A model generated the notes under the pieces. That model saw only the letters and a list, made by a program, of their open reading frames with translations. It did not search any database and was not told the DNA's origin. 64,000 nt of DNA from NCBI GenBank assembly GCA_029219165.1, contig JAQXSW010000006.1, forward strand, positions 52,792-116,791, given 5' to 3'. Shown here one piece after another: positions 1-6,583 of this stretch (positions within the stretch are counted from its first letter, which is position 1; every line of letters starts with the position of its first letter). Made by a program: the position numbers and the translations under genes. The stretch is from Oscillospiraceae bacterium (GTDB lineage Bacteria > Bacillota > Clostridia > Oscillospirales > Acutalibacteraceae).

Positions 1-801
1 TAAAGATTCAGCCATTTCGTTAAGAGCTTTGGCCAAATCTGTAATTTCATTATTTCCACGAAATTTAATTCTCTGAGAAAAATCCCCTCTGGCATACTGA
101 TGAGTTATTCTTGCCATATCCTGCAATGGCTTAGTAAGACCATAACTAAATATGTATGCCATAATTAAAGCAACAACAATGGAAATAACTGACGCGCCAA
201 AGAACATTCTAGTCATGCCGGAGATATATGGGCCAAGTCCACTTGAAACCGAAGTAACAGCGTATATGTAACCTATGCATGAATTGTTATAGTAGATACC
301 AGTACCTACTACAATGCTCAAATCATCATAAAGGCCATCCAAAGTGTCCATTGTGTAGTAACCATCTACACCTGTTGAAAGAAGTATACGTTGAGGCATT
401 GTAAAGCCTTCATGTATTACACACTCACCTTGATTTACTACTTCCATATTTGAGTTGAGAAGGTCCTTGCAAAGAATTATATCTCCATTAAGATTTGTCA
501 TAAACACATCGGCATCTATTGCATTTGAAACCATAGTCAAACTATTACACAGTATGAGGTTTGACTCTGCATTTTCTCTTTCAGCTTTGCCGGATTTAAA
601 CAGATCCCCCGCCGTATTAGAAACACTTAATACATTCCTTTGCAAATTGTCAACGCTTGTTCCTGTCCAATAGTTGGCTAAGAAAATGAGGAAAACAACT
701 GCAATGGCAACAATTGTAACAACAATAATTGCCATTGTATTAGCAAAATATTTGAAAAACAGCGTGTTGCGCCTTGGAACGCGCTTTTTTTCTTTCTTCA
801 T
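1..801 (-). CDS. Sensor histidine kinase, N-terminal part (cut by window edge)
   Basis: The gene starts at an ATG at 801 and runs off the left edge, so only the first 267 residues are visible. They show a first membrane helix (about residues 13-38), an extracytoplasmic sensor region of about 140 residues, a second helix (about 205-225) and then a HAMP linker ending near the edge. The dimerisation and ATPase domains must lie outside the window. The start is 20 bases after the stop of an OmpR-type response regulator, so the two form a two-component pair and are probably co-transcribed. The signal sensed cannot be told from sequence. That this is a histidine kinase rather than a methyl-accepting protein is inferred from the HAMP and the adjacent regulator. 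Confidence 0.85.
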   Translation of the reverse strand, partial: MKKEKKRVPRRNTLFFKYFANTMAIIVVTIVAIAVVFLIFLANYWTGTSVDNLQRNVLSVSNTAGDLFKSGKAERENAESNLILCNSLTMVSNAIDADVFMTNLNGDIILCKDLLNSNMEVVNQGECVIHEGFTMPQRILLSTGVDGYYTMDTLDGLYDDLSIVVGTGIYYNNSCIGYIYAVTSVSSGLGPYISGMTRMFFGASVISIVVALIMAYIFSYGLTKPLQDMARITHQYARGDFSQRIKFRGNNEITDLAKALNEMAESL

Positions 802-821
802 TGTATTCACCCAAACAGAAA

Positions 822-1511
822 TCAGTCTTTTGTTTCAAATTTGTAGCCTACGCCCCAAACCGTTTTAAGTTCCCACTTTGGAGAAATGTTTTCAAGTTTT
901 TCACGAAGGCGTTTTACGTGAACGTCAACCGTACGGGAATCTCCGTAATAGTCAAATCCCCAAACCTCATCAAGAAGTTGGTCACGAGTAAATACCCTGT
1001 TTGGATTACTAGCCAAATGATAAATCAATTCAAGTTCTTTAGGCGGAGTACTAATTATTGTACCCTTAACCTTCATTTCATAATTTGTAAGATTAATTGA
1101 AAGATCTTCGTAGTCAACCTGCTTGATTTCATCTTCCGGAGTTGTTGCTGTTCTTCTGAGAACGGCTTTAATTCTGGCCATAATTTCTTTTGTGTCAAAT
1201 GGCTTTACAACATAGTCATCGGCGCCAAGCTCAAGGCCTAACACCTTGTCAAATGTTTCTCCCTTGGCTGTCACCATAATAATTGGCTTGTCTGAAACCT
1301 TTCTGATTTCACGACAAACTTGCCATCCGTCAAGTTTTGGAAGCATGATGTCAAGAAGAACAATATCAGGATTAAATTCACTGAATTTTCGAACTGCCTC
1401 TTCACCATCATTTGCAATGGCTACCACATAGCCATCCTTCTCCATATAAAGTCTAAGCAATTCACAAATATTGGTGTCGTCATCTACAACAAGTATTTTT
1501 CCTGTGGTCAT
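822..1511 (-). CDS. OmpR-family response regulator
   Basis: 229 residues with the usual two domains. The receiver domain has the acidic pocket D11/D12, phospho-acceptor D54 in the segment LLDIM, T81 and K103 in VKPFD. The C-terminal winged helix (about 130-228) has the DNA-recognition segment SRTVDVHVKRLREKLE. The start is an ATG preceded by a GGGGGA ribosome site 6 bases upstream. It is the first gene of the pair with the kinase at 1-801, so it would be phosphorylated by it and act as a transcription factor. The nearest relatives in layout are PhoP, WalR or ResD-like regulators of Firmicutes, but nothing here decides the target genes. Confidence 0.93.
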   Translation of the reverse strand: MTTGKILVVDDDTNICELLRLYMEKDGYVVAIANDGEEAVRKFSEFNPDIVLLDIMLPKLDGWQVCREIRKVSDKPIIMVTAKGETFDKVLGLELGADDYVVKPFDTKEIMARIKAVLRRTATTPEDEIKQVDYEDLSINLTNYEMKVKGTIISTPPKELELIYHLASNPNRVFTRDQLLDEVWGFDYYGDSRTVDVHVKRLREKLENISPKWELKTVWGVGYKFETKD

Positions 1512-1583
1512 TTTTTGTCCCCCTGTTTTATTTTCATAAATAATAAAGTTGTTATCTTAAAAAAATCTTAATTTTTAATTTAT

Positions 1584-3194
1584 TTATCTGTCCCACTTAT
1601 CACAAAGAGCAATTATTTGATCTGCAAATTTAGCAAGATCTTTATTTGTTCCACCCTCATTATGATTAATAACAGCTTGCAATCTTTGTCCGGCAATAAT
1701 AAGTCTTCCAAACGGACTGTTAGGACGTACATTTGAAATGTTCCGCGATACATCTTTCTTAATTTTATTTCTGTTTCCTTCAGAGATTATTGTATCTGTA
1801 AGAAGATCTACCTTTGCATATGGATATGGAGCATAAGTCTCGAAATCATATTCACTTCTGAGTTTTGCCGCAAAACTATCTGCAACTGTATCCTCACCAT
1901 GGCAAATGAACACCCTTTGAGGTTTCTCGTCAAACTCGTTAATCCATTTTATAAGGCCATTTATATCTGCATGTCCGGATACGCCGGGCAGGACGGTTAC
2001 TTCAGCAGAAATATCTATTTCTTCGCCAAAGAGCTTTACTGTTTTTGCGCCGTCAACAATTGCTCTTCCCAATGTACCGACCGCCTGATATCCAACAAAA
2101 AGAATTGTGCATTCAGGTCTCCATAAATTATGTTTCAAATGGTGTTTAATTCTACCTGCTTCACACATTCCGCTGGCGGAAATAATTACCTTGGGTTCCA
2201 TATCATAGTTAATAGCCTTAGATTCTTCACTATTAACGGCAAGGAAAAGATTTGAAAATCTTATTGGGTTAATTCCTTTTGCAACCAATTCTCCTGCTTC
2301 TTTATCATAATAGTCTCTGAAACCATCCGAATATATACTTGTTGCTTCAATTGCAAGCGGGCTGTCAACATAGACCTTAAAATCTCCATGACCTGTTACT
2401 AAACCCTCTTCTTTAATCTGGCGAATAAAGTAAAGCATTTCTTGTGTTCTACCGACAGCAAAAGAAGGAATTACAAGATTTCCCCCACGGTCAAGAGTCT
2501 TTTGAATAAGCGCCGCAAGAGATGGAACATAATCAGGTCTATCAGGATGAGCTCTGTCGCCATATGTGGACTCCATAACAACATAGTCTGCCTCTTTTAT
2601 GTATTGTGGGTCTTTTATAATTGGCTGTTCTGTATTTCCGATATCTCCTGAGAAAACTATCTTTTTGGTTATTCCGTTTTCAGTAATAAAGAGTTCAATG
2701 CTTGCCGAACCCAAAAGATGTCCTGCGTCAATAAATCTTGCTTGAATTCCATCACATATTGAGAATAGAACCCCATACTTATAAGATTCAAAAGTTTTTA
2801 ATATTGCCTCTGCATCATCAACTGTGTAGAGTGGCAAGAACTCCTCTTTACCTGCTCGTTTATTTTTTCTGTTTTTCCACTCAGCTTCAAACTCCTGAAT
2901 GTGTGCGCTGTCACGAAGCATAATTTTGCAAAGGTGATGGGTTGCATCTGTTGTATAAACAGTTCCGTCAAATCCTTGCGCTGCAAGGAGTGGCAGTTTG
3001 CCTGAATGGTCAATATGAGCGTGTGTTAAAAGCACAAAATCCAATTCTCCGGCCGTAACCGGTAGATCTCCCGACTCGTAAATATCTGCGCCCTGTTCAA
3101 GACCATAATCTACTAAAAATTTTTTCCCACAAGCTTCCAGAAAATAACAACTTCCTGTTACCTCATGAGCCGCACCGCAAAAAGTTAAATTCAT
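1584..3194 (-). CDS. MBL-fold beta-CASP RNA nuclease (YSH1/CPSF-73 type)
   Basis: 536 residues from the ATG at 3194, which follows a GGAGGC site; a frame extending further upstream has no ribosome site. The metallo-beta-lactamase signature HAHIDH lies at residues 58-63 and starts the two-metal active site. The middle carries the beta-CASP region (segment VIPSFAVGRTQEML) and the C-terminal part has SGMCEAGRI and SGHAD, typical of the RNA-specificity motif. Known members are endo- or exonucleases that process RNA. The bacterial members of this subgroup, separate from RNase J, are little characterised, so the substrate is unknown. It has its own promoter and is flanked by a terminator shared with the upstream aldolase. 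Confidence 0.88.
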   Translation of the reverse strand: MNLTFCGAAHEVTGSCYFLEACGKKFLVDYGLEQGADIYESGDLPVTAGELDFVLLTHAHIDHSGKLPLLAAQGFDGTVYTTDATHHLCKIMLRDSAHIQEFEAEWKNRKNKRAGKEEFLPLYTVDDAEAILKTFESYKYGVLFSICDGIQARFIDAGHLLGSASIELFITENGITKKIVFSGDIGNTEQPIIKDPQYIKEADYVVMESTYGDRAHPDRPDYVPSLAALIQKTLDRGGNLVIPSFAVGRTQEMLYFIRQIKEEGLVTGHGDFKVYVDSPLAIEATSIYSDGFRDYYDKEAGELVAKGINPIRFSNLFLAVNSEESKAINYDMEPKVIISASGMCEAGRIKHHLKHNLWRPECTILFVGYQAVGTLGRAIVDGAKTVKLFGEEIDISAEVTVLPGVSGHADINGLIKWINEFDEKPQRVFICHGEDTVADSFAAKLRSEYDFETYAPYPYAKVDLLTDTIISEGNRNKIKKDVSRNISNVRPNSPFGRLIIAGQRLQAVINHNEGGTNKDLAKFADQIIALCDKWDR

Positions 3195-3245
3195 ATATTG
3201 CCTCCAACTCAAAATCATTTCCCAAGAGTTATGTTTGATATATAC

Positions 3246-3274
3246 ATTATATATGATAACATAAATTACCAAAA
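3246..3274 (-). promoter_or_regulatory. Probable promoter of the beta-CASP nuclease gene
   Basis: On the minus strand a perfect TATAAT (3246-3251) lies 17 bases after a weak -35 TTTTGG (3269-3274), about 50 bases before the start codon at 3194. Confidence 0.5.
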
Positions 3275-3293
3275 TTATGAACAAAAAAGTGAA

Positions 3294-3327
3294 AAGTCTA
3301 TCCAAATAAATTCGCTAGGATAGACTT
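3294..3327 (-). terminator. Terminator after the threonine aldolase-like gene
   Basis: A perfect 10-bp stem AAGTCTATCC paired with GGATAGACTT has a 14-base loop. On the minus strand it is followed by a T-rich stretch. It begins inside the intergenic gap just after the stop at 3333. Confidence 0.8.
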
Positions 3328-3332
3328 TCACT

Positions 3333-4358
3333 TCAAAGTATTTCTATTAGTTCATTTACTTTCTCATCTGTTGTTGCCCAGCTTGTTGCAAAACGTACAA
3401 CCGTATGGGTTTCGTCATATTTTTCCCAGAAACTAAAGGCAACAAGTTTTTTTAGTTCTTCCATTTTATTATTTTCAAGAACAATGAATATTTGATTTGT
3501 TCTATTCTGAATAAAAAAAGTGTACCCTTTTTCTTTAAATACGTTTCTAAGTTTTTCAGCCTGTTCAACAGCGTTTTTTGCAATTGAAAAGTAAAGATTG
3601 TCCGTAAACAATGCGTCAAACTGCACTCCTATAATACGGCCTTTTGCAACAAGTGCTCCATGTTGTTTTACAATAGTTAAAAAGTGCCTTGGCTTATTTC
3701 CGTGAGTGAAAACGATTGCCTCTCCGCAAAGAGCACCAACCTTTGTGCCTCCAATATAAAATACATCGCACAAGTCAGCAACATCAGTCAGTGTTATATC
3801 AGAATCCGGACTCATAAGACCATAGCCCAGCCTTGCGCCGTCCATGTACAAAACAAGTCCATTTTCTCTGCAAACTTTTGAAAGACTTGTAAGTTCCTCT
3901 TTGGAGTATAGAGTTCCGTATTCTGTTGGATGTGAAATATAAACAAGTCCGGCCGGTGTCATGTGCTCATGATTTTCATCCAAATAAAAATCTGAAAGCC
4001 ATTTTTCAACCGCACATGCTTTAAGTTTTCCATTATCTCCGTCAAGTTCAATAACCTTGTGCCCGGTATACTCAATGGCGCCTGCTTCGTGAAGACTTAT
4101 ATGGCCTGTTTTGGCAGCAATAACTCCTTCGTATGGCTTAAGGAAAGAATCAATAACAACCTGATTAGATTGAGTACCTCCGGTCAGGAAAACAACTTCT
4201 GCATCGTCTCTGCCACATACAGCTTTTATTTTTTCCTTTGCTGATTTTGAATATTTATCGTCCCCATATGCGCCCAATGACTCCATATTTGTTTCAAAAA
4301 TATGCTCTAAAACTTTTGGGTGCGCGCCTTCAGAATAATCATTTACAAAATACAACAT
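3333..4358 (-). CDS. ltaE: Low-specificity L-threonine aldolase / beta-eliminating lyase family
   Basis: 341 residues, PLP-dependent fold type I. The family splits threonine or allo-threonine into glycine and acetaldehyde. Visible marks are TGGTQSN near the N-terminus (cofactor phosphate), YMDGARLGYG with the aspartate that contacts the pyridine ring, and YIGGTKVGALCGE with the Schiff-base lysine at about residue 205. The ATG at 4358 is 9 bases after GGAG; earlier ATGs lie inside or too close to that site. It stands alone between two terminators. Proteins of this size and motif set in Clostridia are annotated as threonine aldolase, but related beta-eliminating lyases share the fold, so the exact substrate is an inference. 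Confidence 0.82.
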   Translation of the reverse strand: MLYFVNDYSEGAHPKVLEHIFETNMESLGAYGDDKYSKSAKEKIKAVCGRDDAEVVFLTGGTQSNQVVIDSFLKPYEGVIAAKTGHISLHEAGAIEYTGHKVIELDGDNGKLKACAVEKWLSDFYLDENHEHMTPAGLVYISHPTEYGTLYSKEELTSLSKVCRENGLVLYMDGARLGYGLMSPDSDITLTDVADLCDVFYIGGTKVGALCGEAIVFTHGNKPRHFLTIVKQHGALVAKGRIIGVQFDALFTDNLYFSIAKNAVEQAEKLRNVFKEKGYTFFIQNRTNQIFIVLENNKMEELKKLVAFSFWEKYDETHTVVRFATSWATTDEKVNELIEIL

Positions 4359-4405
4359 TGTCATCATCTCCAATGGAAAATTATAACATGACTGCAAAAC
4401 AAAAT

Positions 4406-4434
4406 ATAGTTATTTAAAGAAAATGTGCTATAAT
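4406..4434 (+). promoter_or_regulatory. Extended -10 promoter for the mini FTR-like gene
   Basis: TGC followed directly by TATAAT (4429-4434) is a strong extended -10. The -35 region (about 4406-4411) is weak. The start codon is at 4456, leaving a leader of only about 15 bases. Confidence 0.6.
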
Positions 4435-4455
4435 AAGCAAGATGGAGGTATTTAT

Positions 4456-4656
4456 ATGGGAAAAGTAAGATATAATGACGACAAAAAAATTGTTGAAATG
4501 ATAAAAGAAGGTCTAAAAAAAACCGGAGGCTATTGCCCTTGTAAGGTCGAAAGAACTGAAGACACAAAATGTATGTGCAAAGAATTTAGGGACCAAATTG
4601 CAGATCCAAACTATGAGGGTTTATGCCATTGCATGTTATACTATACAGAAAAATAA
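4456..4656 (+). CDS. Small ferredoxin:thioredoxin reductase catalytic-chain-like protein
   Basis: 66 residues from an ATG preceded by GGAGG. Six cysteines sit in three pairs: CPC (27, 29), CMC (39, 41) and CHC (57, 59). This is the cysteine pattern of the catalytic chain of ferredoxin:thioredoxin reductase, where four cysteines hold a 4Fe-4S cluster and two form the redox disulfide next to it. The protein is shorter than the cyanobacterial chain (about 110 residues) and the spacing between pairs differs. It is monocistronic on the plus strand between convergent minus-strand genes. A role in passing electrons from ferredoxin to a thioredoxin-like partner is inferred from the family; no partner gene is nearby. 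Confidence 0.75.
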   Translation: MGKVRYNDDKKIVEMIKEGLKKTGGYCPCKVERTEDTKCMCKEFRDQIADPNYEGLCHCMLYYTEK

Positions 4657-4663
4657 AAAACAA

Positions 4664-4686
4664 GCCACTGATTTTCCATCAGTGGC
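4664..4686. terminator. Bidirectional terminator
   Basis: GCCACTGAT pairs with ATCAGTGGC (4664-4672 and 4678-4686), with an A-tract on the left and a T-tract on the right. It serves the plus-strand gene ending at 4656 and the minus-strand gene ending at 4695. Confidence 0.88.
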
Positions 4687-4694
4687 CTTTCTTT

Positions 4695-5240
4695 TTATTT
4701 TAAATTTTCATCATAAACCGCACGTTCTCCGCCCACAAATTTAGGACGACTTCTTGCAGCTGATACGAACGCCTCACCAATACGGTTGTTTTGAAGTCTT
4801 ACCGGAACTGCAACCTTTTTTATATGCATTCCTATAAGTGTGCCACCAATATCTATGCCGGCATCTGCTTTTATTTCTTCAACAGCAACAGGATTTTGGA
4901 ATGTCTTATATGCTGTTGTTGCAAATGAGCCCCCTGCCTTTGGCTGTGGAATCACATTTACAATTTCCGAAAAAGGCACTGCTTCACGCTCAATAATTAT
5001 TGAACGATTAAGGTGCTCGCAGCACTGTGCAGCTAAAAATATTCCATTCTTTTTGCATGCCTCATAAATTCCCGCAAAAATATATTCGGCTGTTTGCGGG
5101 CTTGAATTTGTTCCGATTTTACTTCCGCAAACCTCACTTGTAGAACAACCAACAACAAGAATTTGCCCCTTTTGAAGTTTGGCCGTTTCAATAATTTCAA
5201 GAGTAGAAGCTTCTGCCTGTTTTTTAATTTCTTCTAACAC
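4695..5240 (-). CDS. ywlG: YwlG/DUF436 family protein (TIGR01440)
   Basis: 181 residues. The conserved opening LVVGCSTSEVCGSKIGT, the centre AAQCCEHLNRS and the C-terminal GIDIGGTLIGMH identify the TIGR01440 family (YwlG in Bacillus). Its members are about 180 residues and universal in many Firmicutes, but their biochemical role is not established. The start is a GTG 7 bases after AGAGGT. It lies 18 bases after an ECF S-component gene and is likely transcribed with it. The shared operon does not by itself reveal a function. Confidence 0.88.
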   Translation of the reverse strand: MLEEIKKQAEASTLEIIETAKLQKGQILVVGCSTSEVCGSKIGTNSSPQTAEYIFAGIYEACKKNGIFLAAQCCEHLNRSIIIEREAVPFSEIVNVIPQPKAGGSFATTAYKTFQNPVAVEEIKADAGIDIGGTLIGMHIKKVAVPVRLQNNRIGEAFVSAARSRPKFVGGERAVYDENLK

Positions 5241-5258
5241 TTTAAAGACCTCTTTTAA

Positions 5259-5801
5259 TTAATCTATTCTCAAAAGCATTTTGTCCCTTGCTCCTGTTTT
5301 ATCAAGAGCAGTCACTGCTGCAAGTCCTAAAACAAGACACGTTACCCCTTGAACGGCGTTGCTGCCAATGCTTCCTGCTGCAGCAAGTCCATAACCAAGC
5401 AAGGTCGATTCAAAAGCAAAATAACCAAATACCATAATTATTTCAGCTACAATTGCACTTATTGTGAAACCAAATATTTTAAATTTCTCTTTCTTTGCAA
5501 AAGATGTAAAAATCAAATAAGCAACATAAGCCATTGCAAATTTAATTATGAATGTTCCCGGAACATACTGTGCATAGCCTGCCAAAAGGTCTGCAAGACC
5601 TGAACCAATTCCTGCGGCAAGAGCGCCATATACGCCACCAATAAGCCATGCGCAAAGAAGAACAACTGAGTCTCCAATATTTACATAACCATTTGTTCCA
5701 AAGGTCGGAATGCGAATTACCATTGTTGCAACACATGTAAGTGCAGCAAACATTGCAGAAACCACTATTTTTACTAATTTTTTATTTGATGTTTCCTTCA
5801 T
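5259..5801 (-). CDS. ECF transporter S component (substrate unknown)
   Basis: 180 residues with five or six membrane helices, starting at an ATG 8 bases after GGGAAG. The layout, a short basic N-terminus, then IRIPTFGTNGYVNIGDSVVLL and a glycine/alanine-rich helix with the loop AGYAQYVPG, is that of the small integral-membrane substrate-binding S subunits of energy-coupling-factor importers. These subunits recruit a shared EcfA/EcfA'/EcfT module, which is not in this window. The ligand (a vitamin or metal precursor) cannot be read from sequence, and no riboswitch precedes the gene to hint at it. The riboflavin-type S unit is the separate ribU at 16335. Confidence 0.8.
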   Translation of the reverse strand: MKETSNKKLVKIVVSAMFAALTCVATMVIRIPTFGTNGYVNIGDSVVLLCAWLIGGVYGALAAGIGSGLADLLAGYAQYVPGTFIIKFAMAYVAYLIFTSFAKKEKFKIFGFTISAIVAEIIMVFGYFAFESTLLGYGLAAAGSIGSNAVQGVTCLVLGLAAVTALDKTGARDKMLLRID

Positions 5802-5858
5802 TTCCTTCACTTCCCAATAAATATTGAATAGCATTATACAACGAAACAAAAAAAAATA

Positions 5859-5889
5859 AAAGCCGTAAAATAAAAATTTTACGGCTTTT
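5859..5889 (-). terminator. Terminator after tRNA-Arg
   Basis: AAAGCCGTAAAAT pairs with ATTTTACGGCTTT. On the minus strand the hairpin is followed by TTTTATTTTTTTTT, ending the tRNA transcript 2 bases after the CCA end. Confidence 0.88.
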
Positions 5890-5890
5890 T

Positions 5891-5967
5891 TGGCGCGCCC
5901 GGAGGGACTCGAACCCCCGACCTACTGGTTCGTAGCCAGTCACTCTATCCAGCTGAGCTACGAGCGC
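5891..5967 (-). tRNA. tRNA-Arg (anticodon ACG)
   Basis: 77 nucleotides including an encoded CCA. The acceptor stem GCGCTCG pairs with CGGGCGC (one T-G pair) and is followed by discriminator G. The D arm is normal. The anticodon stem ACTGG/CCAGT encloses the loop CTACGAA, giving anticodon ACG, which reads CGU/CGC/CGA after A34 deamination. The T arm has GGTTCGAGTCC. It has its own promoter and terminator. Confidence 0.96.
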
Positions 5968-5970
5968 ATA

Positions 5971-6011
5971 ATTTTGCAACGGGACTATATTAACACACCC
6001 CGTTGCAAAAT
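5971..6011. repeat. 13-bp perfect inverted repeat around the tRNA-Arg -10 box
   Basis: ATTTTGCAACGGG (5971-5983) is the exact reverse complement of CCCGTTGCAAAAT (5999-6011). The 15-base spacer holds the minus-strand -10 box. The left arm ends 3 bases before the mature 5' end of the tRNA. No T-tract follows, so it is not a standard terminator for the upstream glycosylase gene. Confidence 0.85.
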
Positions 6012-6015
6012 GCAA
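5987..6015 (-). promoter_or_regulatory. tRNA-Arg promoter
   Basis: Minus-strand TTGCAT (6010-6015), a 17-base spacer, then TAATAT (5987-5992). The predicted start is about 5980, about 13 bases before the mature tRNA. Confidence 0.75.
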
Positions 6016-6022
6016 TATATTT

Positions 6023-6583
6023 TTATTTAGATAATTCAAGGAGTTTTTCCTTGAATTTTTTCATATCTTCCTGTGCGTACGGCTTCTGATGGATATTTCT
6101 AAGAATGGCTGCCGGATGGTAGGTCGCAGTAAAAAGGATGCCATTTTTCTCTACAAAAGTACCGTGCTGTGAAGTGACCTTGAAGTCCTTTGAAATAAGC
6201 TTTTGTGCAGCAATTCTTCCTACGCACACTACTATTTTAGGATTAATTATGTCTATCTGTTCCATAAGGAAATGAAGGCATGCTTCTTGCTCATTTGGTT
6301 TTGGATCCCTGTTTTTTGGAGGACGACATTTTAATATATTAGCTATATAAATGTTCTCATCTCTTGAAAAACCCACTTCGTTTAAAAGTTCATCCAAGAG
6401 TTTTCCGGAACGTCCAACAAAAGGCATTCCCTGTAAATCCTCATTTTCACCGGGAGCTTCTCCAATGAAAAGAATATCCGCATTTTGATTACCAACGCCA
6501 AAAACTATATTTGTTCTTTCCTTATATAGTTCACAAGCCTTACATTCTTGGCACTGTTTATAAAGAGAGTCAAGTGTATTCAT
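6023..6583 (-). CDS. Family 4 uracil-DNA glycosylase (Fe-S)
   Basis: 186 residues. It removes uracil from DNA in base-excision repair. The iron-sulfur ligands expected in family 4 are visible: C14 and C17 in CQECKAC, the cysteine of ILKCRPPKNRDPKP and the cysteine of EQEAC. The catalytic opening GEAPGENED and the closing HPAAILRN motif are present. The start codon overlaps the stop of thrS by one base (TAATG), so translation is probably coupled and the gene depends on the T-box-controlled thrS transcript. Pairing of this glycosylase with thrS gives no clear functional link; it is most likely simple co-transcription. Confidence 0.93.
   Translation of the reverse strand: MNTLDSLYKQCQECKACELYKERTNIVFGVGNQNADILFIGEAPGENEDLQGMPFVGRSGKLLDELLNEVGFSRDENIYIANILKCRPPKNRDPKPNEQEACLHFLMEQIDIINPKIVVCVGRIAAQKLISKDFKVTSQHGTFVEKNGILFTATYHPAAILRNIHQKPYAQEDMKKFKEKLLELSK

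Noticed and set aside
3294..3327. Hairpin as a riboswitch for the beta-CASP nuclease gene
   Set aside because: It is a simple stem with a T-tract directly after the aldolase stop and upstream of the nuclease promoter; a plain terminator explains it.
5782..6039. 85-codon minus-strand frame across the tRNA
   Set aside because: It reads straight through tRNA-Arg, its terminator and promoter; no ribosome site.
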